A DNA stretch of 64,000 nucleotides from NCBI GenBank assembly GCA_963746735.1, contig CAVVCO010000015.1:62001-126000 (forward strand). Direction: 5' to 3'. The number at the start of each line of letters is the position of its first letter. Within the stretch, counting starts at the first letter, position 1. The translations under genes and the position numbers were made by a program. Under the pieces are notes generated by a model. It made no database searches and was not told where the DNA came from. It saw nothing but the letters and a program-made list of their open reading frames with translations. Origin of the DNA: CAVSWT01 sp963746735. Lineage in GTDB: Bacteria; Bacteroidota; Ignavibacteria; Ignavibacteriales; Ignavibacteriaceae. Positions 35,877-46,100 of the stretch are shown here, one piece after another.

Positions 35877-36791
35877 ATGAAAAAAAATGCTCATATCATT
35901 TTAGCAGCACTTGCCTTTTCAATTATTCTTTGGGGGTCTGTGTCGTTGTCAAATGATTTCTATGCAACCATAAATGTCCCGTTAAAATTAATTAATTTCC
36001 CCAAAGGATATGCTTCTAGCACTAACTTACCGGAAGATATTTCAGTCCGGGTTAAAGGTAAAGGCTGGAAACTAATTGCTTTGAATCTTGGAAGTGAATC
36101 TGATTATTTTATATCTGCTAAAAAAGAGGTTGGGAAACAAACAGTTTTTCTTTCAAATTATTTGTCGGATAATCAATGGCTTTCTTCAGGACTAGAAGTA
36201 ATTAATATTACTCCCGATACATTATCTTTTCTACTTGAAAAGATTATTTCAAAAAAAGTAAAAATTATACCTGACTTAAATCTAAAATTCAAATCTGGAT
36301 ATGGTTTAGCTACACAAGTTGAAGTGAAACCCGAAACTACAATTGTGAATGGTCCGGTTTCGGAAATTGCACACATGGAAAATATCCATACCAAAAACGT
36401 ACTCTTAAATAATCTTGATAATAAGACTTTCCAATTGGTTGAACTTCAAGACTTGCCTGGTGTAACCTATCAATTTGATAAAGTTAATGTGTATCTAAAT
36501 GTTCAAAAAATTGTTGATAAAAATATTTCAGATGTATTAGTAAACGTTATCGATGTCCCAAAAGATAGAACTGTTGTCCTTCTTCCTAATAAAATTACTA
36601 TTGGTGTGAGGGGTGGAATAGATATTTTAGCTAAATTAACGAAAGATGATTTTAATTCATTTGTAAATTATAGAGACGTAGTTCTTGACACTTTAGGAAG
36701 CATCGTTCCAAAAATAGTTTTACCCGGAAATGCTTTACTGCTTTATTCTAAGCCTGAAAGACTTCGGTACGTAATCAAAAAATTTAATTAA
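35877..36791 (+). CDS. YbbR-like (CdaR-type) domain protein
   Basis: This 304-residue protein starts at ATG 35877; an upstream GTG at 35841 lies inside the terminator hairpin and is rejected. It has an N-terminal signal-anchor (AHIILAALAFSIILWGSVSL) and YbbR-type repeats (VPLKLINFPKGYA ... ISVRVKGKGW; VKIIPDLNLKFKSGYGL ... TTIVNGPVSEI). In other bacteria YbbR proteins regulate the c-di-AMP cyclase CdaA. No cdaA gene is visible here, so the role is uncertain. It precedes tmk by 15 bp. Confidence 0.75.
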   Translation: MKKNAHIILAALAFSIILWGSVSLSNDFYATINVPLKLINFPKGYASSTNLPEDISVRVKGKGWKLIALNLGSESDYFISAKKEVGKQTVFLSNYLSDNQWLSSGLEVINITPDTLSFLLEKIISKKVKIIPDLNLKFKSGYGLATQVEVKPETTIVNGPVSEIAHMENIHTKNVLLNNLDNKTFQLVELQDLPGVTYQFDKVNVYLNVQKIVDKNISDVLVNVIDVPKDRTVVLLPNKITIGVRGGIDILAKLTKDDFNSFVNYRDVVLDTLGSIVPKIVLPGNALLLYSKPERLRYVIKKFN

Positions 36792-36806
36792 AAAAAAGAA
36801 TATTAA

Positions 36807-37433
36807 ATGTTTATAACTTTTGAAGGAATCGACTTTTGTGGAAAGTCTACTCAAGTCGAGTTATTAAAAAAATATCTGCTTGAAAAAAATAAAGAAGTTG
36901 AAATAATCCGTGAACCTGGCGGTACTGACATTTCAGAAATCATTCGTCCAATCCTGCTGGATAAAAAACATAATAAAATGTTTATGGAAACAGAAATATT
37001 TTTATTCTCTGCAGCAAGGGCACAATTAGTTAGAGAAAAAATTCGACCTTACCTTGATCAAAATTATTTTGTAATTTCGGACAGATTTCATGATTCAACT
37101 ACTGCTTATCAAGGTTATGGAAGAGGAATATCACTTGAACTGGTTAAACATATAAACAGTCTCGCCATTGGTGATACCATTCCGGATATAACTTTTTTTA
37201 TTGACATCCCGGTTGAAGAAGCTGAAAAAAGGAAAAAACTTAAAAATAGTGTGCATCTTGATAGGATTGAAACATCGAATTCGGATTTCTTTAATAGAGT
37301 TAGAAATGGTTATATTTCAATATCCGAAAAAGAAAAAAGATTTATAAGAATTAATGGTTCAAAAACCATTAAAGAAATTCATTTAGAAATTGTTAAAGAA
37401 ATTTTATTGTTTGAAAAAAAGGAAACCGTATGA
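36807..37433 (+). CDS. tmk: Thymidylate kinase
   Basis: This 208-residue protein has the family length. It shows the P-loop (FEGIDFCGKSTQ, which fits GxxxxGKS although Phe-Cys at the two variable positions is unusual), the DR motif (VISDRFHDSTTAYQG) and a LID-like region. It phosphorylates dTMP to dTDP. It overlaps the next gene by 4 bp (ATGA). Confidence 0.93.
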   Translation: MFITFEGIDFCGKSTQVELLKKYLLEKNKEVEIIREPGGTDISEIIRPILLDKKHNKMFMETEIFLFSAARAQLVREKIRPYLDQNYFVISDRFHDSTTAYQGYGRGISLELVKHINSLAIGDTIPDITFFIDIPVEEAEKRKKLKNSVHLDRIETSNSDFFNRVRNGYISISEKEKRFIRINGSKTIKEIHLEIVKEILLFEKKETV

Positions 37434-39085
37434 ACTACCAAAAATTTATTAAACCTTTAGCCGCTTTTGTATTAATATTTGTTTTCGCTGGATTTTTCCC
37501 GGGCAAGAGTGATACTTACTTTGAAATATCTAAAAACATTGATCTCTTTGGAAAAGTATATAAAGAAATTTCATTCAACTATGTAGATGACATTAATCCT
37601 GAAGAATTTATGCGTGCCGGAATTAGAGGAATGCTTGGCTCATTGGACCCTTATACAATCTTTATTGATGAGAACAAACAGGATGATATAAATTTAATCA
37701 CAAACGGTAAGTATGGTGGAGTTGGAATTTCAATTGGTGTGCGAGGTGATGAAGTTACAGTTGTAGAAGTTCTTGATGGATACTCAGCTCAAAAGCAGGG
37801 AATAAGAATTGGTGATGTTTTAATTGAAGCAAACAATGTTAAAATTACTCCTGAAAACGTAGATAATATTTCTTCCTTAGTTAAAGGCGAACCGGGAACT
37901 TCAGTTGAAGTTAAAGTTGTTCGTAACAACGATCAAGATACCATTAAATTTAATTTGATACGCGAAGAAGTTATTGTTAAAAATTTAACTTATGCAGATT
38001 TTTATCCTAAGAATAGTAATAATGTTTATTTGAAACTAACTAACTTCAGCCGCAGTGCCGGTGATGAAGTTAGAAATGCTTTGAAAAAGTTAAAAGCAGA
38101 AAAAGAAATAAAATCTGTTGTACTTGATTTAAGAGGCAATCCTGGCGGCCTTTTGGATGTAGCTGTAGATATTGTAGATAAGTTCATAGACAAAGGTAAA
38201 TTAATTGTTTCCACAAAAGGCAGAGATGAAACAAACGAGAAATCCTATTATGCGGTTCAAGAGCCTATGGTAGGTGATGCAAAACTTGTTGTGCTTATAA
38301 ATGGAGGTTCAGCATCTGCCTCAGAGATTGTTACAGGAGCAATTCAGGATCACGATAGAGGAGTTGTGCTTGGCACAAAATCTTTTGGTAAAGGACTGGT
38401 ACAAACTATAACTCCATTAAGCTTTAATACTTCTTTAAAAATTACGACTGCGAAATACTATACGCCAAGCGGAAGATGTATTCAAAAAATTGATTATTCT
38501 AAAGACAATAGTGTTATTGCCAATGATGATTCAATTTCTAAATCATCATTCTTAACAGACAATAAACGGGCGGTATACAGCGCAGGCGGAATTACACCTG
38601 ATACTACAGTAAATTTTGAAATTGATGGTGGAATTACAATGGAACTTTTAGCAAAGGGATTGATATTTAGATTTGCGGATTATTATTATTATCAAAATCC
38701 AAAGGTGGATTTTAATGCTTTAAAAGATTCAGAAATTTTAGATTCATTTGAAAAATATTTAACCAAAGAAAAATTTACTTATGAATCAAATGCAGAAAGA
38801 GAAGTTCAAAAGCTTCTAGCAGATGCTAAATCAAATAAATATGAGAAGAGTATAACTGAAAGCTTAACTAAGGTTAAAGATCAGCTGGAAAAAATCGGCA
38901 ACAAAGAAATAAATATTTATAAGGATGAAGTATTAAGAGAATTAAAAGGTGAGCTTGCTTCAAGGTATTTAGGTACAGAAGGAAAAATTGAAGACTTGCT
39001 TGCTTCTGACCCGCAATTTCAAACAGCTTTGAAAGTGCTTAATAATACTAAGTTATATGATAGACTGCTAAAAATTAATGAATAA
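37430..39085 (+). CDS. ctpA: S41 family C-terminal processing peptidase
   Basis: This 551-residue protein has an N-terminal membrane/signal segment (LAAFVLIFVFAGFFPG), a PDZ domain (GVGISIGVRGDEVTVVEVL ... GIRIGDVLIEAN) and the S41 protease core (VVLDLRGNPGGLLDVAVD, NGGSASASEIVTGAIQD, GTKSFGKGLVQT). The Ser-Lys dyad of the family is present in GSASASE and SFGKG. A C-terminal helical region of about 150 residues follows. It is periplasmic and trims C-termini of envelope proteins. Its start overlaps tmk by 4 bp. Confidence 0.93.
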   Translation: MNYQKFIKPLAAFVLIFVFAGFFPGKSDTYFEISKNIDLFGKVYKEISFNYVDDINPEEFMRAGIRGMLGSLDPYTIFIDENKQDDINLITNGKYGGVGISIGVRGDEVTVVEVLDGYSAQKQGIRIGDVLIEANNVKITPENVDNISSLVKGEPGTSVEVKVVRNNDQDTIKFNLIREEVIVKNLTYADFYPKNSNNVYLKLTNFSRSAGDEVRNALKKLKAEKEIKSVVLDLRGNPGGLLDVAVDIVDKFIDKGKLIVSTKGRDETNEKSYYAVQEPMVGDAKLVVLINGGSASASEIVTGAIQDHDRGVVLGTKSFGKGLVQTITPLSFNTSLKITTAKYYTPSGRCIQKIDYSKDNSVIANDDSISKSSFLTDNKRAVYSAGGITPDTTVNFEIDGGITMELLAKGLIFRFADYYYYQNPKVDFNALKDSEILDSFEKYLTKEKFTYESNAEREVQKLLADAKSNKYEKSITESLTKVKDQLEKIGNKEINIYKDEVLRELKGELASRYLGTEGKIEDLLASDPQFQTALKVLNNTKLYDRLLKINE

Positions 39086-39167
39086 AAAAAATTATTCATA
39101 AAAATTATATTTTAATTTTCAAAATTAAATTCATTTAATAGGGGAGAAATATAGATTAAAATTCTTT

Positions 39168-39196
39168 TTGATATTTAGTCGTATTATAGTTACTAT
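39168..39196 (+). promoter_or_regulatory. Candidate promoter of the glcD/glcF-like pair
   Basis: TTGATA at 39168-39173 and TACTAT at 39191-39196 are separated by 17 bp, as in a housekeeping sigma promoter. The gene starts 41 bp downstream. No experimental support. Confidence 0.4.
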
Positions 39197-39237
39197 TTTT
39201 ATAGAATTTTAATTTATTTATAACTTTCTGCTATGCA

Positions 39238-40674
39238 ATGAATCAAACCATAAAATCTCAACTAAAAAAGATAGTCGGTGATAAAAACTATTATGATTCA
39301 GAAGAAGAAAAATTAGTTTATTCATTCGACGGCACGCCGATTTTTCAGCAGCTTCCCGAAGCGATTGTTTTCCCGGAAAACGAAGAGCATATATCTGAAA
39401 TATTAAAATTAGCCAACCAGGAAAATTTTAATGTTGTGCCCAGAGGTGCCGGAACAGGATTAAGCGGAGGCGCCGTTCCGGTTGAAAATTGTGTGGTTGT
39501 TGTTATGACTCGCTGGAACAAGATTTTAGAGATAGATAATAATAATTTAACTGCATTAGTTCAGCCGGGAGTTGTAACTGCAAAGCTTCAAAAGGAAGTT
39601 GAGAAGTTCGGATTATTTTATCCGCCTGATCCTGGAAGTATGAATGTGTGTACTCTAGGCGGTAATGTTGCCAATAATGCCGGCGGGTTACGCGGATTAA
39701 AATACGGCGTTACAAAAAATTATGTGCTCGGCACAGAAATGATTTTACCTAATGGCGATCTTTTGAAAACCGGCGGTAAAAATATGAAAGACGTTGCCGG
39801 GTATAATTTGAAAGATTTTATAATTGGAAGTGAAGGAACTTTAGGAATAATTACAAAAATATTATTAAAGATTATTCCGCTTCCGACAAAAGTAATTACC
39901 ATGCTTGCTTATTTTGATAAACTTGGTGATAGTGCTAAATCTGTTGCAGATATTATTTCTGCTCACATAGTTCCAAGCATGATGGAGTTTTTAGATAACA
40001 CAACAATTAATTGTGTGGAAGATTATACACATATTGGTTTGCCAAGAAATAGCGAAGCTATTTTATTAATTGAAGTCGATGGAAGAGGAAGTGCAGTTGA
40101 TGAGGATAGTGAGACTATAAAAAATATTCTTAAAAAGAATAATGCATCATTCGTAAAAGTTGCAGCTAATGACAAAGAAGCTCTTACTCTAAAAACAGCT
40201 CGTAGGAGTGCATTTAGTGCACTTGCACGTAGGCGTCCCACGACAATTTTGGAAGATGCTACAGTTCCACGAAGTGAACTGCCAATAATGATTGAGAAAG
40301 TTACGGAAGCAGCAAGAAAGTTTGATTTGACCTTTGGAAATTTTGGACATGCCGGTGATGGAAATCTTCATCCAACTTGTTTAACTGATGAAAGAGATAA
40401 GCAGGAAATTAACAAAGCTCATCATGCATTTGAATTTATTTTTAACGAAGCAATAAAACTTGGCGGAACTATAACAGGTGAACATGGAACCGGGTTGGCA
40501 AAAAAACAATTTCTCGAACAAGTAGCAGGTGTCCCTGGAATTGATATGATGAAAAAAATAAAATCTGTAATGGATGAAAATAATATTTTGAATCCGGGGA
40601 AAATATTTACGATAAGCCCAAGATGTGAAGGGCCAATGCCATCAAGAAGGGAACAAATAAAAGATTTTGCATGA
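39238..40674 (+). CDS. glcD: FAD-binding oxidase, GlcD-like (glycolate/D-lactate dehydrogenase)
   Basis: This 478-residue protein has the FAD-binding type 4 (PCMH) domain (VVPRGAGTGLSGGAVP, NVANNAGGLRGLKYGVT, IGSEGTLGIITKILLK) and the C-terminal FAD-linked oxidase domain (FGHAGDGNLHP, GEHGTGLAKK). The family oxidises 2-hydroxy acids such as glycolate and D-lactate and passes electrons to an Fe-S partner. The partner gene follows with a 4-bp overlap. The exact substrate is not readable. Confidence 0.92.
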   Translation: MNQTIKSQLKKIVGDKNYYDSEEEKLVYSFDGTPIFQQLPEAIVFPENEEHISEILKLANQENFNVVPRGAGTGLSGGAVPVENCVVVVMTRWNKILEIDNNNLTALVQPGVVTAKLQKEVEKFGLFYPPDPGSMNVCTLGGNVANNAGGLRGLKYGVTKNYVLGTEMILPNGDLLKTGGKNMKDVAGYNLKDFIIGSEGTLGIITKILLKIIPLPTKVITMLAYFDKLGDSAKSVADIISAHIVPSMMEFLDNTTINCVEDYTHIGLPRNSEAILLIEVDGRGSAVDEDSETIKNILKKNNASFVKVAANDKEALTLKTARRSAFSALARRRPTTILEDATVPRSELPIMIEKVTEAARKFDLTFGNFGHAGDGNLHPTCLTDERDKQEINKAHHAFEFIFNEAIKLGGTITGEHGTGLAKKQFLEQVAGVPGIDMMKKIKSVMDENNILNPGKIFTISPRCEGPMPSRREQIKDFA

Positions 40675-41981
40675 GTAAGGTAAAAGAAAATCCGAATTTA
40701 CTTGGCGTTTTACCTAATGACGATGTATTGGAACAATGCATTCATTGCGGAATGTGCCTAGCTACATGTCCCACTTATGAATTAACAAAACTTGAAAGAT
40801 CTTCTCCAAGAGGCAGAATAAAATTAATAAAATCTGTGGCAAGAGGAGAGATGGCAATTACTGCAACCTTTGCCGAAGAAATGAATTTTTGTTTAGATTG
40901 CCAGGCTTGTGAAACTGCTTGTCCCGCCGGAGTTAAATACGGTTCAATGGTTGAAGCTGCAAGAGTTGAAATTTCAAATGCTGGGTTTGGTTCATCTATT
41001 GGAAATTTGATAAAGAAAATTTCTCTCAAATACATTCTTCCATCATACACGCTTCTTAAAATATTATCACGACTTCTTTATGTTTACCAAAATTTTGGAA
41101 TTCAAAAATTTGTTCATTCTTCCGGACTGTTAAAGCTAATTTCTTCTAAATTAAATGAAATAGATAAACTATCACCAAGAGTTTCAAAAAAATTTAGTGA
41201 TTCATTAATTAATGAAATTACTCCGGCGATAGGAGAAGAGAAATATAAAACGGCATTTTTAACCGGCTGCTTAATGAATGTTATGTTTGCTGATATTAAT
41301 AAAGACACGGTAGATGTTTTAAGTGCCTGCGGATGCGAAGTAATTTCTCCTAAAAATCAAGTTTGCTGCGGTTCATTAGCTGCACATAATGGAGATTTTG
41401 AAACTGCTAAAAATCTTGCTAAGAAAAATATTGATGTCTTTAAAAAATATAATTATAAATATTTGATTTTAAATTCTGCAGGATGCGGTGCTTTTATGAA
41501 AGAATACGGCTATATCTTAAAAGATGATGCGCAATATTCAAAATCAGCAGAAGAATTTTCAAAAAAAGTTAAAGATATTTCTGAATTTATTGATGAAATT
41601 AAACCTGATGTATTTAAAAACCTGGTTAATGAGGATGTTACTTATCACGACGCTTGCCATTTAGCTCATTCACAGAAAATTGTAAATGAACCGCGTTCAA
41701 TGCTGGATATGATTCCCGGGTTAAATCAAAAACCGCTTGAAGAATCAAATTGGTGCTGCGGCAGTGCGGGGATTTACAATATAGTCCGATATGATGACTC
41801 AATGAAGATATTAGAACGAAAGATGAAGAATATTAAAGATACAAAAGCCAAAATAGTTTTAACCGGAAACCCTGGATGTATTTCTCAATTAAAATATGGA
41901 GCAGAAAAATTTAATGTGGAAATTGAAGTATTGCACCCGGTAAGCATATTAAAAAAGGCTCTAGTTACAAATAAGAGCTGA
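40671..41981 (+). CDS. glcF: Iron-sulfur subunit, GlcF-like
   Basis: This 436-residue protein has two [4Fe-4S] ferredoxin motifs near the N-terminus (CIHCGMCLATCPT and CLDCQACETACPAG) and two CCG domains (GCLMNVMFADI with CCGSLAAHNG; ACHLAHSQKI with WCCGSAGIYN) for a further Fe-S centre. It works with the GlcD-like flavoprotein to move electrons from 2-hydroxy-acid oxidation to the quinone pool. The overlapping ATGA with glcD indicates translational coupling. Confidence 0.92.
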   Translation: MSKVKENPNLLGVLPNDDVLEQCIHCGMCLATCPTYELTKLERSSPRGRIKLIKSVARGEMAITATFAEEMNFCLDCQACETACPAGVKYGSMVEAARVEISNAGFGSSIGNLIKKISLKYILPSYTLLKILSRLLYVYQNFGIQKFVHSSGLLKLISSKLNEIDKLSPRVSKKFSDSLINEITPAIGEEKYKTAFLTGCLMNVMFADINKDTVDVLSACGCEVISPKNQVCCGSLAAHNGDFETAKNLAKKNIDVFKKYNYKYLILNSAGCGAFMKEYGYILKDDAQYSKSAEEFSKKVKDISEFIDEIKPDVFKNLVNEDVTYHDACHLAHSQKIVNEPRSMLDMIPGLNQKPLEESNWCCGSAGIYNIVRYDDSMKILERKMKNIKDTKAKIVLTGNPGCISQLKYGAEKFNVEIEVLHPVSILKKALVTNKS

Positions 41982-42146
41982 ATTAAGTTATTATTATTTA
42001 AATTGTCATTTTATTTTTGATCTAACTATTCTATGTAAGAAGAACTTATCGTAATTTTATTCTTTCAATTTTGCATTTGACTTACATGTTGTGATGAATT
42101 TTTTTATACATCCTAAAAAAATTAAGAAAAATTAATCAAAAGCATT

Positions 42147-42177
42147 TTTGTTTTATTTATTTAATTTTATAATTTTG
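42147..42177 (+). promoter_or_regulatory. Bacteroidota-type promoter of the act/cox operon
   Basis: TTTG at 42147-42150 and TAATTTTG at 42170-42177 are separated by exactly 19 bp, matching the Bacteroidota consensus TTTG-N19-TAnnTTTG. The predicted start is near 42183, leaving a leader of about 175 nt before actA. Confidence 0.6.
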
Positions 42178-42215
42178 ACGACTAAGTTTTAAAGTTAAAG
42201 ATTACGAAGTACCAT

Positions 42216-42341
42216 TGCGAACTCAAAGAGTTAACGCATCAATTACTCAAAACAAATTAAATTAAGATAATTAATAAGCTATATCCATACGATATCCTTA
42301 AATTTGTTTTGGGTGTCTTTATGTATTCCATTTTATAGCTT
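42216..42341 (+). promoter_or_regulatory. Structured 5' leader before actA
   Basis: Four pairings are visible. A hairpin, TGCG-AACTC with GAGTT-(AA)-CGCA (42216-42238). A long-range 11-bp helix, CAAAACAAATT (42248-42258) with AATTTGTTTTG (42301-42311). A small hairpin inside it, ATATC/GATAT (42281-42295). An 8-bp helix, AAGCTATA (42276-42283) with TATAGCTT (42334-42341), which interleaves with the 11-bp helix as a pseudoknot and competes with the small hairpin. Its 3' arm lies 8 nt before the RBS region. I recognise no known riboswitch class. Confidence 0.4.
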
Positions 42342-42357
42342 GTAATAAAGGAAAAGA

Positions 42358-42927
42358 ATGAAAAAGTCTTTATTGGATTATATACTGCGAACCCGCGTAC
42401 CAATAATTTTGTTCGTCGCCGCAGCTTCATTCACAATAACATTTTTTGTTTCAAAGTCTGAAAGGGATGGTGTAGGATATACGCCGGAACAGCCAATAAA
42501 ATTTTCACATAAGCTTCATGCCGGTCAAATGAAAATTGATTGTCAATACTGTCATGTGGAAGTTGAAAAAGGAAGACACGCTATGGTCCCTGCGGTAGCA
42601 ACTTGTATGAATTGTCATTCAATTGCAAGGAAAACAAGACCGGAAATTGTTAAACTGACAAAATATTATAACGAAAAAAAGGCATTGCCTTGGAAGCGAA
42701 TCCACAGAGTTCCCGATTTCGTTTATTTTAATCATAGCGTTCACGTAAACGCTGGAATAGATTGTACAGCATGCCATGGTGAAATAACTCAAATGGATGT
42801 CGTTGGACAAATGAATTCATTCACTATGAGTAATTGTCTGGATTGCCATAGAAATATACATAGCAAACTCCCTCAACTAAAGAATATTAAAAACGGCCCG
42901 GAAAATTGCTGGGCTTGTCATAGATAA
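42358..42927 (+). CDS. actA: Alternative complex III subunit ActA (pentahaem cytochrome c)
   Basis: This 189-residue protein has one N-terminal membrane anchor (VPIILFVAAASFTITFFV) and five CxxCH haem-binding sites (CQYCH, CMNCH, CTACH, CLDCH, CWACH). Extra histidines (FSHKLHAG, FNHSVHV) can serve as distal ligands. In alternative complex III ActA takes electrons from the ActB side and delivers them towards cytochrome c or the oxidase. It is the first gene of the operon, just after the structured leader. Confidence 0.95.
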   Translation: MKKSLLDYILRTRVPIILFVAAASFTITFFVSKSERDGVGYTPEQPIKFSHKLHAGQMKIDCQYCHVEVEKGRHAMVPAVATCMNCHSIARKTRPEIVKLTKYYNEKKALPWKRIHRVPDFVYFNHSVHVNAGIDCTACHGEITQMDVVGQMNSFTMSNCLDCHRNIHSKLPQLKNIKNGPENCWACHR

Positions 42928-42938
42928 AAGGAAGCAGA

Positions 42939-43151
42939 ATGCAGCTATTAAATAAAGTTGATAAAAAATTAGAGAGAAGAAAATTCTTCGAAACATCAGC
43001 AAAAGGCATGTTTGTTTTTATGCTGGTAAGAGCATTTCCTTTCAATTTATTATTTGGTAAAAACAGAAACTCTGCAAGCGCAAAAAAAATAAAAGTGAAA
43101 ATTAATCCTCTTGCCGTCAGCAGAAAAAATATAGGTGGAAATAATGGCTGA
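42939..43151 (+). CDS. Small Tat-signal-like protein between actA and actB
   Basis: This 70-residue protein has a twin-arginine-like motif followed by a hydrophobic segment (RRKFFETSAKGMFVFMLVRAF) and a basic tail (KKIKVKINPLAVSRKN). It starts 11 bp after actA with the RBS AAGGAAG, and its stop overlaps the actB start by 8 bp, so it is translated as part of the operon. I know no function. A small complex subunit or an assembly factor for actB are both possible. Confidence 0.6.
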   Translation: MQLLNKVDKKLERRKFFETSAKGMFVFMLVRAFPFNLLFGKNRNSASAKKIKVKINPLAVSRKNIGGNNG

Positions 43152-46100
43152 CGAAAAAAAAGAAATTAACCCTATGGATAATTCTAAAAAGCCGGATCCA
43201 AATTACTGGAAAAGTTTTGAACAGTTGGCCGGAGATCCTTCAATTACTGAATTGAGCCGCAATGAATTTAAGCCAGGTGCTACAGATGAATTTAATGTAA
43301 ACAAACTCTCAGGATTATCAAGAAGAAAGTTTTTAGCTCTAGTAGGGGCTTCTGCCGCACTTGCAAGTACTGGCTGCTCTAATTACCGCGATGAAGGTGA
43401 AATAATTCCTTATATAAATAAACCTGAAGAAATAACTGTTGGGAAACCAAATTATTACTCTTCCACCGGCTATGACGGTTCTGGTATTCTTGTAAAAACA
43501 AGAGAAGGAAGGCCAATAAAAGTAATTGGAAATCCTGATCATCCAGTTAATAAAGGTAAAGTCTCTGCTCAATGCCAGGCTGAAATATTGGAGTTATATA
43601 ATCCAGAAAGACTACAGCATCCTTTAAGAAAAGGCAGCAGCGGATTAATGAAATCAACCTGGGGGCATGTTGATGCGGATATAATTGATGCACTTTCAAA
43701 AAGCGGTGATAAACAAATTGCTATAATTACTAAAAAAATTATTTCTCCAACTCAGAAAAAATTAATAGAAGAATTTTCTCAAAAATATCCAGATACAAAA
43801 GTTTATTCTTACGAATTATTTACGGATGAAAATAGAAAATCAGCATGGCAAAAATCTTATGGAACTGAATTTTATCCAACTATCAAATGGGATAAAGCAA
43901 AAATAATTTTATCTCTCGAAGGAGATTTCTTAGGCAGCGATGGCAACACGGTTGAAAGTTCAAGGCTTTATACTGAAGGCAGAAATATTGATGATGCCAA
44001 AAACTTTAATAGGCTTTATGTGGTTGAAGGAAATATGTCTTTAACCGGCATGAATGCAGATTATAGATTAAGATTACGCCCTGATGCTCAGTTTGAATTT
44101 GTAATGGCTTTATTACATGAATTGGGGAACAATAATTCAAATGTCAGCTTAAAGGATTTTGCTAAAAAATATTCTCTATCTGAAAAAACTTTAAAGCATT
44201 TAGTTAATGATTTAAAAAACAATTCAGGTTCATCAATTGTTTACACTGGTAATGTAATGCCGGAAAATGTTCACATCGCAGTAAATATGCTTAACGATAT
44301 TTTAGGAGCTAAAAATCTTTATGACTTTACTTCTGTTCCGACTTTAATGAGTCCATATTCCAGTAAAGGAGATTGGGAAGACCTGATTAATAAAATGGAT
44401 ATAGGTCAGGTAAGTGCTGTTATTCATTTTGATTCAAACCCGGCTTTTCATTTAGCAAGCGACTACGGATATGAAAAAGCTTTAAATAATGTTGAATATA
44501 AAATTGCTCTTACCGGAGCAGAAAATGAAACCTCTGTTCTTTGTGATTACGTTCTTCCGATACATCATACATTTGAATCTTGGGGTGATTTCAGAACAAG
44601 AACTAATTTCTATTCATTACAGCAGCCGGTGATTGCACCAATATTTAATACCAGGCAGAAAGAAGCAGTTTTGCTTCATTGGATGAACGGAAGTAAGGAA
44701 GCTTTTAATGAAGATATTTATCATAAGTATTTAATGAATAATTGGGAAAAAGAAATTTATCCCTCGCTCAAATCTGAATTAAACTTTAAAGAATTTTGGT
44801 ATGGTTCACTGCACGATGGAGTTGTGTTAGCTGATGGCGGTAATATAAATATTGGTAAGATTAACTCATCAGCATTATCATCAAGTAACTATAAAGAACC
44901 AAAGGGATATAATTTAATATTAAAAGAAAGTTATTCAATTGGTGACGGTAGATTTATTGATAACGGCTGGCTTCAAGAAGTTCCTCATCCTGTTACAAAG
45001 GTAACATGGGATAACTATGCTGCCATATCAAAAAAGACTGCAGACGATCTTGGATTGAAATTGAATGATTTGATTGAAATTAATGTTGGAAATAAAAAGC
45101 TAGAAATTCCTGTACACATTCAAGCTGGCTCCGCAGATGATGTAATAACAATCGAACTGGGATACGGACGAAGAAAAGCAGGAACAGTTGGAACCGGAGT
45201 TGGATTCGATGCAATATCTTTAATGACAAAAAATTATCAGCTCTCTCCGTGGATTTATTCCAATGTAACTGTGAAGAAAGCCGAAGGTAGTCATAAGCTG
45301 GTTTTAGCCCAAGAATATTACTACTTCGATGATAAATTAACTCACGACGTAGCCGAAAAAAGAAATATAGTAAGAGAAGGCACAGTTGCTGAATATCTAA
45401 AGAATCCTCATTTCTTATTCGAAGGAAAAGAAGAAGAACATGAGCCAACTTTGTATCCGAATTATGAATACAAAGATGTAAAATGGGGAATGGTTGTCGA
45501 TCAAAATAAATGTACAGGCTGCGGTGAATGTGTCGTTGCTTGTATCTCTGAAAATAATATTCCTGTTGTTGGGAAAGACCAGGTTGATAAAGGCAGAGAG
45601 ATGCATTGGTTAAGAGTAGATAGATATTATTCAGGGACAATAGATGATCCAAAAGTCCATACCGAATTAATGCTTTGCCAGCATTGTGATCATGCCCCTT
45701 GCGAAAATGTTTGTCCGGTTCTAGCCACAACACATAGCCCTGATGGATTGAACCAGATGGTTTACAATAGATGTGTTGGAACAAGATATTGTTCAAATAA
45801 CTGCCCTTATAAAGTTAGAAGATTCAATTTCTTCAACTTCCGGGATCACTTTAGGGATAAATTTCAGGAGAGCACATTATTCGATTTAGTTTATAATCCC
45901 GAAGTAACTGTTCGTTCTCGTGGGGTCATGGAAAAATGTACTTTCTGTATTCAAAGAATTGAAGATGAAAGAGAAGATGCTGTTAGAGAAAAGAGAGCTG
46001 TTAAAGGTTCAAATGTAGTAACAGCCTGCCAGGAATCTTGCAGCACCAACGCAATTAGATTTGGTAATATTATCGATAAAGAAGAAGAAGTGACAAAATA

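Larger units (their letters stand above)
41982..42357. other. Non-coding region upstream of the respiratory operon
   Basis: These 376 bp contain no gene. The first half is AT-rich with no clear terminator for glcF. The second half holds the promoter at 42147-42177 and a transcribed leader of about 170 nt with several pairing segments (listed separately). An RBS-like AAAGGAAAAG lies just before the actA ATG. Confidence 0.6.

Noticed and set aside
45080..45796. Long open frame (238 codons) on the minus strand inside actB
   Set aside because: It lies wholly within a conserved coding sequence, has no RBS and no recognisable domain. It is a shadow of actB codon use.
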